38,465 nucleotides of DNA from Streptomyces hayashii (GCF_024539815.1 NZ_JAHHIU010000135.1:1-38465); one strand, 5' to 3'. Positions 23,649 through 34,764 are shown, numbered from the stretch's first letter. Notes: generated by a model not told the origin, from the letters alone. Numbers and translations are program-made.

Positions 23649-25394
23649 TCAGTCCTGCTCCAGGATCACGCACGACTGGCCGGGCAGTTGCAGCAGACCG
23701 TCCGCGCCCGGCGCGTCCACCGCGTCCCACGCGGCCAGCACGCGGGCCGGACGCGGTCCGAGCGGGATCGCGGCAGGCTCCTCGCCGAGGTTGACGGCCA
23801 CCCGGACGTCGCCGCGCCGGAAGGCCAGCCAGCGGGCCTGCGCGTCGTAAGCCACCTTGATGTCGGCCAGGTCGGGGTCGGTGAGGTCGGCCTGCGTGTG
23901 CCGGAGCGCGATGAGCTCGCGGTACCAGGCCAGCACGCGCGCGTGCGGCTCGCGTCGCGGCTCGGACCAGTCCAGGCAGGAGCGCTCACGGGTCGCCGGG
24001 TCCTGCGGGTCGGGCACGTCCTCCTCGGCCCAGCCGTGCGCCGCGAACTCCCGCCGCCGACCCCGCCGTACGGCCTCGGCGAGCTCGGGGTCGGTGTGGT
24101 CGGTGAAGTACTGCCAGGGCGTGCCCGCGGCCCACTCCTCGCCCATGAACAGCATCGGCGTGAACGGCGCGGTGAGCGTGAGCGCGGCCGCGCAGGCCAG
24201 CAGGCCGGGGGAGAGGGACGCCGAGAGGCGGTCGCCGAGGGCGCGGTTGCCCACCTGGTCGTGGGTCTGGGTGTAGCCCAGCAGCCGGTGCGCCGGCATC
24301 CGGACGCGGTCCAGCGGACGTCCGTGGCGGCGGCCCCGGAAACCGGAGTACGCGCCGTCGTGGAAGAAGCCGCCGGTGAGGGTCTTGGCGAGCGCGGCGA
24401 ACGGGTCGCGCGCGAAGTCGGCGTAGTAGCCCTGGGACTCGCCGGTGAGCGCCGTGTGCAGGGCGTGGTGGAAGTCGTCGTTCCACTGTGCGTGCAGGCC
24501 CAGGCCGTTCTCCCGGCGGGGGGTGATCGTCCGCGGGTCGTTCAGGTCGGACTCGGCGATCAGGAACAGCGGCCGGCCGGTCTCGGCGGCGAGGGCGTCC
24601 ACGGCCGCCGACAGCTCCTCCAGGAAGTGGCACGCGCGCGTGTCCGCGAGGGCGTGCACCGCGTCCAGGCGCAGTCCGTCGAGCCGGTAGTCGCGCAGCC
24701 AGGCCAGCGCGCTGTCGCGCAGGTAGGCGCGCACCTCGTCCGAGCCGGGCGCGTCCAGGTTGACGGCCGCCCCCCATGGCGTGTGGTGCGTCTCGGTGAA
24801 GTACGGGCCGAACTCCGGCAGGAAGTTGCCGGACGGGCCCAGATGGTTGTGCACCACGTCCAGGACCACGCCCAGGCCGAGCTCGTGGGCCCGGTCGACG
24901 AAACGCTTCAGCGCCTCGGGACCGCCGTACGGCTCGTGCACCGCCCACGGCGACACCCCGTCGTATCCCCAGCCGTGCCGGCCCGGGAACGAGCACAGGG
25001 GCATCAACTCCACGTGGGTGATGCCGAGTTCGGCGAGGTGGTCGAGGCGTCCGGCTGCCGCGTCCAGGGTGCCCTCAGGGGTGTACGTGCCCACGTGCAA
25101 CTCGTACAGGACCGCCCCCGGCAGCGGACGTCCGGGCCACCGCGCACGCCACGTGTGGCGGCCCTGGTCGACGACCGCGCTGAGTCCCTCGGGGCCGTCC
25201 GGCTGGCGCCGTGAGCGCGGATCGGGCCTGAGCGGGCCGTCGTCCAGCGCGAAGCCGTACCGTGCGCCGTCCCCGGCCTCCGCCTCGGCGGTCCACCATC
25301 CGGATCGCTCGGGATCGCGTTCCATCGCGCGCGTGACGCCCTCGCACTGGAGCGTCACACGTTCGGCCTGCGGTGCCCACACCTCGAACTGCAC
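23649..25394 (-). CDS. treZ: Malto-oligosyltrehalose trehalohydrolase TreZ
   Basis: GH13 enzyme of 581 residues that hydrolyses the alpha-1,4 bond next to a terminal trehalosyl unit and frees trehalose. An N-terminal beta-sandwich (FEVWAPQAERVTLQ) precedes the barrel. Catalytic residues are Asp244 (GLRLDAVHAL), Glu281 (LIAESDLND) and Asp379 (QTHDQVGNR). The family motifs VVLDVVHNHLG and HGWGYDG are also present. The GTG start at 25394 has AAGGGGA about 8 bases upstream. It is separated from treY by the FHA, M14 and SSI genes, so it is probably transcribed on its own. An exact 12-base tandem duplication lies at 25409-25432 in its leader. Confidence 0.96.
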   Translation of the reverse strand: MQFEVWAPQAERVTLQCEGVTRAMERDPERSGWWTAEAEAGDGARYGFALDDGPLRPDPRSRRQPDGPEGLSAVVDQGRHTWRARWPGRPLPGAVLYELHVGTYTPEGTLDAAAGRLDHLAELGITHVELMPLCSFPGRHGWGYDGVSPWAVHEPYGGPEALKRFVDRAHELGLGVVLDVVHNHLGPSGNFLPEFGPYFTETHHTPWGAAVNLDAPGSDEVRAYLRDSALAWLRDYRLDGLRLDAVHALADTRACHFLEELSAAVDALAAETGRPLFLIAESDLNDPRTITPRRENGLGLHAQWNDDFHHALHTALTGESQGYYADFARDPFAALAKTLTGGFFHDGAYSGFRGRRHGRPLDRVRMPAHRLLGYTQTHDQVGNRALGDRLSASLSPGLLACAAALTLTAPFTPMLFMGEEWAAGTPWQYFTDHTDPELAEAVRRGRRREFAAHGWAEEDVPDPQDPATRERSCLDWSEPRREPHARVLAWYRELIALRHTQADLTDPDLADIKVAYDAQARWLAFRRGDVRVAVNLGEEPAAIPLGPRPARVLAAWDAVDAPGADGLLQLPGQSCVILEQD

Positions 25395-25408
25395 GGACGG
25401 TTCCCCTT

Positions 25409-25432
25409 CGTCTGTTCACCCGTCTGTTCACC
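25409..25432. repeat. Exact 12-base tandem duplication in the treZ leader
   Basis: CGTCTGTTCACC occurs twice in tandem, beginning 15 bases upstream of the treZ GTG. It could be a regulator half-site pair or a chance duplication. Confidence 0.6.
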
Positions 25433-25538
25433 GTGACGGAGCGCGTCGTCGTCGTCCATCGTGCTCCACCGGAGATCGAACCGCTTGGGGAACACTCCCA
25501 TTGCCGCCACGCGCGCGCGGCGCCGTTTGCCCGTCTTC

Positions 25539-25568
25539 TGGACACCCGGGGTTTCGCTGACCGACAAT
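25539..25568 (+). promoter_or_regulatory. Promoter of the DUF1707-FHA gene (leaderless)
   Basis: TGGACA (25539-25544) and GACAAT (25563-25568) are 18 bases apart, close to the housekeeping sigma pattern. The -10 ends 7 bases before the GTG start and no ribosome site exists, so transcription probably begins at the start codon. Confidence 0.6.
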
Positions 25569-25575
25569 CACCAGC

Positions 25576-26127
25576 GTGACGTCGTCCTTCGAGTTCAACA
25601 CGTACCCCGCGCGGCTGTCCGACGTGGAGCGCGACCGGGCGCTGAAGGTGCTGCGTGACGGCGTCGCCATGGGGCGTCTGTCGCACGACACGTTCATCAG
25701 GCGCATGGAGCTGGCCCTCGCGGCCCGTCGCTCGGACGAGCTCGCCGTCCTCACCGCCGACCTGCCCAGGGAGAGCCGTCTCTCCCGCGTGGTCTTCGGC
25801 AGCGTCGAGGCGGTCTCGGGCTTCACCGTCCGGCTGCGCCGGGCCTGGCAGGCCGAGCGGCTGCCCAAGCTGCTGCTGCCGCATCCCGGTACCGAGCAGG
25901 CCCTGCGCATCGGCCGCGACCCGGCGAGCGGCCTGCGGCTGACCCATGAGAGCGTCTCGCGGGTGCACGCCGAGCTGAGCCGCCAGGGCGGGATGTGGGT
26001 GCTGCGCGACCTCGGCTCGACCAACGGGACGACCGTCAACGGACGCCGTGTCATCGGCGCGGCGGTGGTCCGCGAGGGCGACCAGGTCGCCTTCGGCCGG
26101 ACGGCGTTCCGTCTCTCGGTGACCTGA
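25576..26127 (+). CDS. DUF1707 and FHA-domain protein
   Basis: Protein of 183 residues with two domains. DUF1707 (about residues 10-62, RLSDVERDRALKVLRDGVAMGRLSHDTFIRRMELALAARRSDEL) is a small helical domain of unknown role common in actinomycetes. The FHA domain (about 108-180) has the key RIGRDP, SRVHAEL and LGSTNGT motifs that bind phosphothreonine peptides. It should therefore read Ser/Thr kinase signalling in the cytoplasm. There is no membrane helix. The GTG start fits a leaderless transcript. It is divergent from treZ. A link between kinase signalling and trehalose genes is possible but only inferred from position. Confidence 0.92.
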   Translation: MTSSFEFNTYPARLSDVERDRALKVLRDGVAMGRLSHDTFIRRMELALAARRSDELAVLTADLPRESRLSRVVFGSVEAVSGFTVRLRRAWQAERLPKLLLPHPGTEQALRIGRDPASGLRLTHESVSRVHAELSRQGGMWVLRDLGSTNGTTVNGRRVIGAAVVREGDQVAFGRTAFRLSVT

Positions 26128-26423
26128 ACCCGCCCAGGCCCCCAGTCCCGCCCGAGTCCGGCCCAGTTCCTCCGCCCGGGTGCGGGGCAGGTCCCCCCGC
26201 CCGAGTCCGGCCCGCCTCCCCCCGCCCGAGCCTGGCGCAGGCGCCGCACGATCCGGCGTGGAGCCTGCCCGAGTCCCGTGCGGGCCCTGCTCCGGATCTC
26301 GTGCGGGGTCCGCCCCAAGTCCCGTGTATACGCGCGGTGTTGACGTACCCGGGGTCCATGACCCACTGTGCCTGCACCGTGCACGCCTGGTGAACCGACG
26401 GCGCCGCCTTGTGGAGGTGTGCC
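26128..26423. other. Gap upstream of the first M14 gene
   Basis: Contains several copies of CCCGCCCGAGTCCGGCCC-like sequence (about 26148-26232). A possible promoter lies near the right end: TTGACG at 26340-26345, then 18 bases, then a weak CACTGT -10 at 26364-26369. No gene is seen. Confidence 0.4.
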
Positions 26424-27776
26424 GTGCCGCTCCTCCGCTACCCGACCGTGGACGAACTCGCGGCCCGCGCCGCCGCGCTCGCCGCGCGCAGCTCCGGGGA
26501 CGTCCGGCTGCGCCGCGTCGGGGTCTCCCGCGCGGGCACACCCCTGTGGCTGCTGCGCGTGGGGCGAGGGACCCGTCAGGCCCTGGTCGTCGCCGGACCG
26601 CACGCCAACGAGCCCGTCGGCGGCGCCACCGTCCTGCGGCTGGCCGAACGCGTCCTGGCCGACCCGCGGCTCACCGCCGACGCCGACGCCACCTGGAACC
26701 TGCTGCTGTGTCTGGACCCCGACGGACTGCGCCGCAACGAGGGCTGGCTGGCCGGCCCCTACCGCCTCGGCCGCTACTTCAGGCACTTCTTCCGGCCCGG
26801 CTTCCTGGAACAGCCCGAATGGCTGCCCGGCGGAGCGGCCGCCGCGGCGCTGCCGGAGACCCGCGCACTCCTGCGTCTGCAGGACGAACTGAAACCGTTC
26901 TTCCAGTGCTCGCTGCACGGCGTGGACGTCGGCGGCGCCTTCGTCGAGCTCACCCGCGACCTGCCCGGGCTCTCCCGGCGGGTCGGCCGTGCCGCGGCCC
27001 GCCTCGGCATCCCCCGCGAGTTCGGACCCTACGACACCCTGTACTGGCCCCGGCTGGGACCGGCGGTGTACCGGATCCCGACGCCGCGCGGGGGCTCGGT
27101 GGCCGCCGCCGTCACCGGGGCCGCGGTGGACTCCACCTGGCACCACCCGCGCCCGCACGGCACCCTCACCGCGGTCGTCGAGGCGCCGATGTGGGGTGTG
27201 GCCGCGGTCCAGGACGCCTCCCGGCCCGCCGACCGGGACGGCGCGCTGCGCGCAGTGAGCCAGGCCCTGCGCCGTGACGCCGAGCTGCTGGGGCGGGTCC
27301 GGGTGCGGGTCCGGCCCCACCTCCTCGACGTCCCCGACACGGCCCGGCTGCTGGCCCCGGTCGACGACCACCTCCTGCTGTGCCCCGGCCTCGCGGACGC
27401 CTGGGACCCCGACACCGCGGACGCCGCCCGCCCCCTCCCGCCGCTCGGCACCGCCCACCTGACCGCCCTGCGCATCGCGGGCCGGCGGATCGTCCTGCGC
27501 ACGGCGGGCCTGCTGCACCGGCTGGTCACCGGCGCCGGACACGATCCGTGCGACGCGCTGCCGGAGCTGGACGCGCTCATCGACGCGGGGTGCGCCGAGC
27601 TGCGGGACGGGTGCGAGGCGCGCTGGATCCCCGTCGCGCGCCAGTCGGAGTACCAGACGCGCGTCGTGCTCGCCGCGTTCGAACTGGCCGGCCGCGCTTC
27701 CGCCCGACCCGCTCCGGCCCGTTCGGGTGAGTCGGACTGGGGGACACGGCCCCCCGTGCCGATGCACCGGGAATGA
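26424..27776 (+). CDS. M14-family zinc carboxypeptidase, copy A
   Basis: Metallocarboxypeptidase-like protein of 450 residues without a signal peptide, so probably cytoplasmic. Zinc ligands are His60 and Glu63 (GPHANEP) and His165 (CSLHGVD); the catalytic Glu is Glu253 (VVEAPMWG). The GTG start at 26424 has GGAGG 6 bases upstream and gives the opening VPLLRYPTVDEL, which matches the start of copy B (LRYPTVTEL). Its stop overlaps the SSI start (ATGA), so the two are translationally coupled. It is a diverged paralogue of the gene at 28338-29588, with motif residues at nearly the same positions. The substrate could be a peptide or a murein fragment; unknown. Confidence 0.88.
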   Translation: MPLLRYPTVDELAARAAALAARSSGDVRLRRVGVSRAGTPLWLLRVGRGTRQALVVAGPHANEPVGGATVLRLAERVLADPRLTADADATWNLLLCLDPDGLRRNEGWLAGPYRLGRYFRHFFRPGFLEQPEWLPGGAAAAALPETRALLRLQDELKPFFQCSLHGVDVGGAFVELTRDLPGLSRRVGRAAARLGIPREFGPYDTLYWPRLGPAVYRIPTPRGGSVAAAVTGAAVDSTWHHPRPHGTLTAVVEAPMWGVAAVQDASRPADRDGALRAVSQALRRDAELLGRVRVRVRPHLLDVPDTARLLAPVDDHLLLCPGLADAWDPDTADAARPLPPLGTAHLTALRIAGRRIVLRTAGLLHRLVTGAGHDPCDALPELDALIDAGCAELRDGCEARWIPVARQSEYQTRVVLAAFELAGRASARPAPARSGESDWGTRPPVPMHRE

Positions 27777-28243
27777 CGTACTTCTCCGACTTCCCCCCAC
27801 GGTCCCGGTCCCGCTCGGCCAGAGCCGTACGGCGCGCCCTGCCGGCCGCGGCCGCCCTCCTCCTCGCCGTGGGCGCCGCCCCGGCTCTCGCGGCCTCGCG
27901 GGACGCCCTCCCCGGCAACTGGCTCCAGCTCACCGTCACCCGCGGCGACGCCCGCTCCAGCGACACCCGCGGAACCCTGCTGATGTGCGACCCGCCCCAG
28001 GGCCACTCCCGGGCCGCGGAGGCCTGCGACGCGCTGACCCGGGCCGACGGCGACGTCGACGCCGTGCCCGGCGACGGCGACCGCGTCTGCCCGCTCGTGT
28101 ACGCGCCGGTGACGGTCCGCGCGCAGGGGCGGTGGAACGGCCGTGCGGTCGACTACCGGCACACCTTCAGCAACGACTGCGAGCGGGAGGCGCTGACCGG
28201 GGCGGTGTTCGCCCTGGACGACGAGCAGGTGCCCGAGGTCTGA
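27773..28243 (+). CDS. SSI-family secreted subtilisin inhibitor
   Basis: Secreted serine-protease inhibitor of 156 residues. An Arg-rich N-terminus and hydrophobic AAAALLLAVGAAPALA give a signal peptide cut near residue 40. The mature part has the four SSI cysteines (72, 85, 106, 136), expected to form two disulfides. The reactive loop is CPLVYAPV, so P1 is Leu108 and P1' Val109; classic SSI has Met-Val. Leu at P1 suits subtilisin- or chymotrypsin-like targets. The end FSNDCEREALTGAVFAL is diagnostic. The ATG overlaps the M14 stop by four bases, an unusual partner for a serine-protease inhibitor. A hairpin terminator follows at 28252-28285. Confidence 0.94.
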   Translation: MTYFSDFPPRSRSRSARAVRRALPAAAALLLAVGAAPALAASRDALPGNWLQLTVTRGDARSSDTRGTLLMCDPPQGHSRAAEACDALTRADGDVDAVPGDGDRVCPLVYAPVTVRAQGRWNGRAVDYRHTFSNDCEREALTGAVFALDDEQVPEV

Positions 28244-28251
28244 GCAGCACC

Positions 28252-28285
28252 GGCGGTCGCGGCACACGCGCGTGCCGCGACCGCC
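28252..28285. terminator. Bidirectional hairpin terminator between SSI and the second M14 gene
   Basis: GGCGGTCGCGGCAC (28252-28265) pairs perfectly with 28272-28285 around a 6-base loop. It starts 8 bases after the SSI stop and serves the convergent gene as well. Confidence 0.8.
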
Positions 28286-28337
28286 CTGTCCGTCCACGCT
28301 GCCGGCCGGCCGAGTCGGGGGCCGCCCCTCGGCGCCG

Positions 28338-29588
28338 TCAGACCACGCCGTCGCGGGCGTGCAGGGCCGCCGCGACGACCGTGCGGGACTGGTGCTCGAC
28401 CTGATGTTCCAGGGGCACCCAGCGGGCCCGGAAGCGGTCGGCGAAGGCGTCGCTCCAGGTCTCCACGAGCTGCTCCAGGCGCGGGGCGGCGCGGTCGTCG
28501 CTCTCCTGCAGCACCCGCCACAGCATGGCTGCCGCCCGCAGCGGCAGCCGGCGGGCGAAGGCGTCGACGCTGCCGACGTAGGCCATCGTCGTGTCGGCCG
28601 GGGGAGTGTGGGTCCAGTCCGCGGCGAGTCCCGGCACCAGCTCCAGCGCCCACCTGGACGCCCGCAGCAGCGGCCCGTCCACGCCCTCCAGCCGCGGCAG
28701 CGCGTCGACGAGGACGCGCTCCACCTCCGCGGCGTCGCGCAGCAGCCGCCGCGCAAGCCGCCGGATCGCCGCGGCCGGCGCGGGGTGCGGTGCGGGGTCG
28801 TCCACCATGTCGCTCGCCCACATCGGCACCTCCACCACGGCCGTCAGACCGCCGTACCGGTGCGCGTGGTACCAGGTGCTGTGCCGTGCGTCGTCCGGCA
28901 TGCTCGGATAGGCGGCTTCCGCCCCGGCGGCCGGCATCACGTGCACGCCGGGCCCGGACGCGGGCCAGCCCGCGGCGTCGGAGGCGCCCGTCTCCACCGG
29001 GATGTGCAACTGCGCCGCCGACTTGGCGAACGGCTCGGCGAGACCCGGGATGTCCTTCGTCAGCTGCACCCAGCTGCCGCCCAGGTCGGTGCCGTGCAGG
29101 GTGACCTGGAGGTAGGGCCGCAGCTCGTCGATGACCCGGGTCAGCGCGCGCGTCTCGGGCGGCAGCCGGTCCGGCGGCAGCACCGCCGGCGACCACTCCG
29201 GCTGCTCGGGACCGGCGGGCCGGAAGAAGCCCAGGTGGTACTCCAGCAGGCTGCGCGGCGCCGGCGTCACGTGCAGGCTGGCCCCGTCGGGATCCGCGCA
29301 GAGCAGGAAGTGCCAGGACGTGCCGTCCCGCAACTCCCTTTCGTACAGCACCCGTTCGGCGAGCGCGAGCAGGGTGCACCCCCCGGTCGGCTCGTTCGCG
29401 TGGGCGCCCGCGACGACCAGCACGGCCCGCCTGGCATGCCCTACGGACAGCAGATGCAGGGGCCGGCCCGCCCGGGAGACCCCCACCTGCCGCAGCCCGC
29501 ACACGCCGCGTTGCTGCATGGCCAACGCGCGGGCAGAAGTGGTCAATTCGGTCACCGTGGGGTAGCGCAGCTCCGGCAGGAGACTCAC
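28338..29588 (-). CDS. M14-family zinc carboxypeptidase, copy B
   Basis: Metallocarboxypeptidase-like protein of 416 residues with no signal peptide. Zinc ligands are His63 and Glu66 (GAHANEP) and His165 (VTLHGTD); catalytic Glu253 lies in VVEVPMWA. It shares the opening LRYPTVxEL, VGVSRAGxPL and the FFRPxxxEQPEW motif with copy A, so the pair arose by duplication and then diverged. It converges on the M14-SSI unit and shares a terminator with it. It lies downstream of treY on the same strand, with a hairpin in between. The GTG start at 29588 has no ribosome site and may be leaderless. Confidence 0.88.
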   Translation of the reverse strand: MSLLPELRYPTVTELTTSARALAMQQRGVCGLRQVGVSRAGRPLHLLSVGHARRAVLVVAGAHANEPTGGCTLLALAERVLYERELRDGTSWHFLLCADPDGASLHVTPAPRSLLEYHLGFFRPAGPEQPEWSPAVLPPDRLPPETRALTRVIDELRPYLQVTLHGTDLGGSWVQLTKDIPGLAEPFAKSAAQLHIPVETGASDAAGWPASGPGVHVMPAAGAEAAYPSMPDDARHSTWYHAHRYGGLTAVVEVPMWASDMVDDPAPHPAPAAAIRRLARRLLRDAAEVERVLVDALPRLEGVDGPLLRASRWALELVPGLAADWTHTPPADTTMAYVGSVDAFARRLPLRAAAMLWRVLQESDDRAAPRLEQLVETWSDAFADRFRARWVPLEHQVEHQSRTVVAAALHARDGVV

Positions 29589-29745
29589 CCCCGTATTCGT
29601 CCGCCCGGCCTTCGCCCCCGCAGTACCCCACGGCCGCTGGGAACTGTCAAGAACGCCCGTGGGAGGCTCCGGGGGGCGCTCGGATGCGCGCGCCGCCGGC
29701 GCCGGGCGGTTCCCGGCCCGCCGTGCCGCACGGCGCGCGGACGCA

Positions 29746-29780
29746 GGGGTCCCGCGAGGGCGGGCGTCCGCCCGGACCCC
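29746..29780 (-). terminator. Compound hairpin downstream of treY
   Basis: GGGGTCC (29746-29752) pairs with GGACCCC (29774-29780), and inside it GGGCGG (29758-29763) pairs with CCGCCC (29768-29773), with a one-sided bulge. It is about 47 bases past the treY stop. Confidence 0.5.
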
Positions 29781-29826
29781 GCCGGCGCGCAGGCTCGCCT
29801 CCCTCTTCCCGCATGCCGACGCGTGC

Positions 29827-32190
29827 TCACTCCGCCCGTTCCAGCAGCGCCACCGGCAGCCGGCCGAACAGTTCCGCCACGCGCGTGTGCCCGGTGAACT
29901 CCCGGACGGAGCCGTCCTGCCCGGCCAGCACGTCGACCCACCTGCCCGGGGGCAGCGCCAGCCGTTCCTCGCGCCAGCCGCCCGCCTGCGCCAGCCGCAG
30001 CGACAGCCGCGTGACGGCCGTGACGACCCGGCCGGAGCGCGCGAACGCCAGACAGTGCTCCGCGGCCGTCCCCTCGGCGGACAGCGGCTCGTACGAGGCC
30101 GACTCCCCGAAGACCTCCGGCCGCCGCCGGCGCAGCCGCAGCGCGGCCGCGGTCACCGCGCCCTTGACGCCCGGATCCTCGGGCGGGAACCGCACCGGAC
30201 GCCGGTTGTCCGGGTCCACCAGCGCCCGGTACTCGCTCTCCGAGCCCTGGTAGACGTCGGGCACGCCCGGCATCGTCAGCTGCACCAGGGCCGTGCCCAG
30301 CACGTTCGCCCGGATGTGCGGCTCCAGCGCGTCGCGCAGCGCGGCCACCCGCTCGCCCGGCGCCCCGCACGGCCCCGCCGCCACGAACGCCGCCAGCGCC
30401 TCCTCGTACCCCGGCTCCTGCTCCGTCCACGTCGTGTGGAGCCCCGCCTCGCGCGCGTGCTTGAGCATCGCCTCCTGGACGCGCTGCGGGGCCGACGGCC
30501 CGAGCCCGAAGACCGTCTGCCAGGCCGCCCACGCCACCTGACGGTCGGGAAGGTCCTCCGGTGCGCCCGTGACCTGCTCCAGGAGGTCAGCCCAGCGCTG
30601 CGGGCACTCGGTGAGCACGGCGAGCGCGGCCCGCACGTCGGCGCTGCGCTTGGTGTCGTGCGTCGACACGACCGTCCCCATGGCCGGCCAGTCGCGCTGC
30701 ACGCGCGCGCAGTACGCGTGGAAACCGGTCGGCGACACCCCCGGGTCGCCCGGGTCGCCGCCCACCTCGTTGGCCGCCAGCAGCGGCACATAGCGGTAGA
30801 ACGCCGTGTCCTCCACCGACTTGGCGCGCAGCGCCGACGACGTCTGGGCGAACCGGGCCCGCAGCTCCGAACCCCTCGCCCCCTCCCCGCCCAGCACCAG
30901 AGCACGCACCGCGTCGACCGCGTCCGCCTCCTGCGGCACCGCGAACGCCTGCCGGGCCTGCGCCGCCGCCTCCTCGGTCACGACCGCCGCCGCGTCGCCC
31001 GAGACGTAGGGCCGGTAGACCTCCATCCGCACGAGCAGCTCCGTCAGCGCCGTGCGCAGCGCCCAGGGCGCCCGGTCGCGCAGCGCCGGATCGTCCGGGT
31101 CGGCGCACGCGCGCGACGCCGTGCGGGTCAGCCGGTCCGTCTCGGCCGCCAGCTCGTGGCCGATCACCGAGTACGCCGCGCGCCGCACGGTGGCGGCCCA
31201 GTCGCCCCCGCCGTCCGCCTGCGGGGCCGCGAAGCGCCGGTAGTGCTCCAGAAGCTCCCGGGCCCCCTCGGGGTCCGTGAAGACGCCGTCGACGCGGCGC
31301 AGGGCGTCGTAGCCGGTGGTGCCGGCCACCGGCCAGGAGTCCGGCAGCCGCTCCCCGTCGGCCAGGATCTTCTCGACGACCGTCCAGCGGCCGCCGCTCG
31401 CCGTGTGCAGCCGCTCCAGATAGGCGTCGGGGTCGGCGAGGCCGTCGGGGTGGTCGACGCGCAGCCCGTCGATCACCCCCTCGTGCACCAGGCGCAGGAT
31501 CGTGCCGTGGGTGGCCTCGAACACCTCCGGGTCCTCCACCCGCACCCCGATCAGCTCCGAGACGCTGAAGAAACGCCGGTAGTTCAGTTCGGTGCGGGCC
31601 AGCCGCCACCACGCCAGGCGGTACCACTGCGCGTCCAGCAACCGGGGCAGCGGCAGCTTCTCGGTGCCCTCGCGCAGCGGGAACTCATGGTCGTGGTAGC
31701 GCAGGACGTCGCCGTCGACGCGCAGGTGCTCCAGCTCCGCGCCGACCGGCCCGCCGAGCACCGGGAGCAGCATCCGGCCGCCCTGGGCCTCCCAGTCGAC
31801 GTCGAACCAGCGCGCGTACGGCGACTGCGGGCCCTCGCACAGCACCGCCCACAGTGCGCGGTTGTGACGCGGAGCCATCGCCATGTGGTTCGGCACGATG
31901 TCCACGACCAGTCCGAGGCCGTGCTCCCGCGCGGTGCGCGCGAGCGCCCGCAGGCCGTCCTCGCCGCCCAGCTCCTCGCGCACGCGCGTGGGGTCCACGA
32001 CGTCGTAGCCGTGCAGGGAGCCGGGCGCCGCCTCCAGGACCGGGGACAGATGCAGATGCGAGACCCCCAGCGAGGCCAGGTACGGCACGGCTGCCGCCGC
32101 GGCCCCGAACGGGAACGCGGGCTGCAGCTGCAGCCGGTAGGTGGCCGTGGGCGTCACGGAGGGGAGGGCGGCACGTCGCTCAGGGGTCAT
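29827..32190 (-). CDS. treY: Malto-oligosyltrehalose synthase TreY
   Basis: GH13 enzyme of 787 residues that turns the reducing-end alpha-1,4 bond of a maltodextrin into an alpha,alpha-1,1 bond. The N-terminal TATYRLQLQPAFPF and HLHLSPVLEAAPGSLHGYDVVDP are hallmark TreY motifs. Catalytic residues are the Asp in IDGLRVDHPDGLADP, the Glu in VVEKILADGE and the Asp in STHDTKRSADVRA. I chose ATG 32190, with AGG 5 bases upstream, over a GTG six bases earlier. Its product is the substrate of TreZ. It lies downstream of glgX on the same strand, but 346 bases of tandem repeats intervene, so a separate promoter is possible. Confidence 0.96.
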   Translation of the reverse strand: MTPERRAALPSVTPTATYRLQLQPAFPFGAAAAAVPYLASLGVSHLHLSPVLEAAPGSLHGYDVVDPTRVREELGGEDGLRALARTAREHGLGLVVDIVPNHMAMAPRHNRALWAVLCEGPQSPYARWFDVDWEAQGGRMLLPVLGGPVGAELEHLRVDGDVLRYHDHEFPLREGTEKLPLPRLLDAQWYRLAWWRLARTELNYRRFFSVSELIGVRVEDPEVFEATHGTILRLVHEGVIDGLRVDHPDGLADPDAYLERLHTASGGRWTVVEKILADGERLPDSWPVAGTTGYDALRRVDGVFTDPEGARELLEHYRRFAAPQADGGGDWAATVRRAAYSVIGHELAAETDRLTRTASRACADPDDPALRDRAPWALRTALTELLVRMEVYRPYVSGDAAAVVTEEAAAQARQAFAVPQEADAVDAVRALVLGGEGARGSELRARFAQTSSALRAKSVEDTAFYRYVPLLAANEVGGDPGDPGVSPTGFHAYCARVQRDWPAMGTVVSTHDTKRSADVRAALAVLTECPQRWADLLEQVTGAPEDLPDRQVAWAAWQTVFGLGPSAPQRVQEAMLKHAREAGLHTTWTEQEPGYEEALAAFVAAGPCGAPGERVAALRDALEPHIRANVLGTALVQLTMPGVPDVYQGSESEYRALVDPDNRRPVRFPPEDPGVKGAVTAAALRLRRRRPEVFGESASYEPLSAEGTAAEHCLAFARSGRVVTAVTRLSLRLAQAGGWREERLALPPGRWVDVLAGQDGSVREFTGHTRVAELFGRLPVALLERAE

Positions 32191-32536
32191 GACCACCTAC
32201 GTACCCGCCTTGTCGCGTTTCGTGTCACACCCCCGCCGGGCGGGTCGGTCCCGCAGCCCGCAGCCCGCAGCCCGCAGCCCGCAGCCCGCAGCCCGCAGCC
32301 CGCAGCCCGTTCCCCATCCCGCAGCCCTCCGTCCGCAGCCCGCAGCCCGCAGCCCTCCGTCCGCAGCCCGCCGCCCTCCGTCCGTCGCCCGCTGTCCGCC
32401 GTCCTCCGTCCGTCGCCCGCTGTCCGCCGCCCTCCGTCCGTCGGCGGACGCGAGGTGCTCTCCGCGTCGGTCGAGGCGGAGGCCCCGACCCGACGCGTGG
32501 GCGGTGCCTCCCCCCTGAGGACGAGTCCGACGACGC
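32191..32536. repeat. Heptanucleotide repeat array between glgX and treY
   Basis: From about 32252 a run of eight or more CCGCAGC heptamers gives way to a mixed array of CCGCAGC, CCTCCGT and CGTCGCCCGCTGTC units until about 32450. No gene, hairpin or promoter is evident. It lies between two genes of one pathway on the same strand. Confidence 0.75.
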
Positions 32537-34654
<2,118 letters not shown>

Positions 34655-34764
34655 GAACACGACTCTTCCAGGTGTCGGGCCCCGGTGGGGGCGCCTCGGC
34701 TTCGAGTCTCCAGGAAAGTGATGGAACCACCTGTGACTTACGCCCCTCTTACCGAATGACCGGC

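Noticed and set aside
32252..32450. CRISPR array
   Set aside because: The units are 7 bases and contiguous, with no unique spacers and no cas genes.
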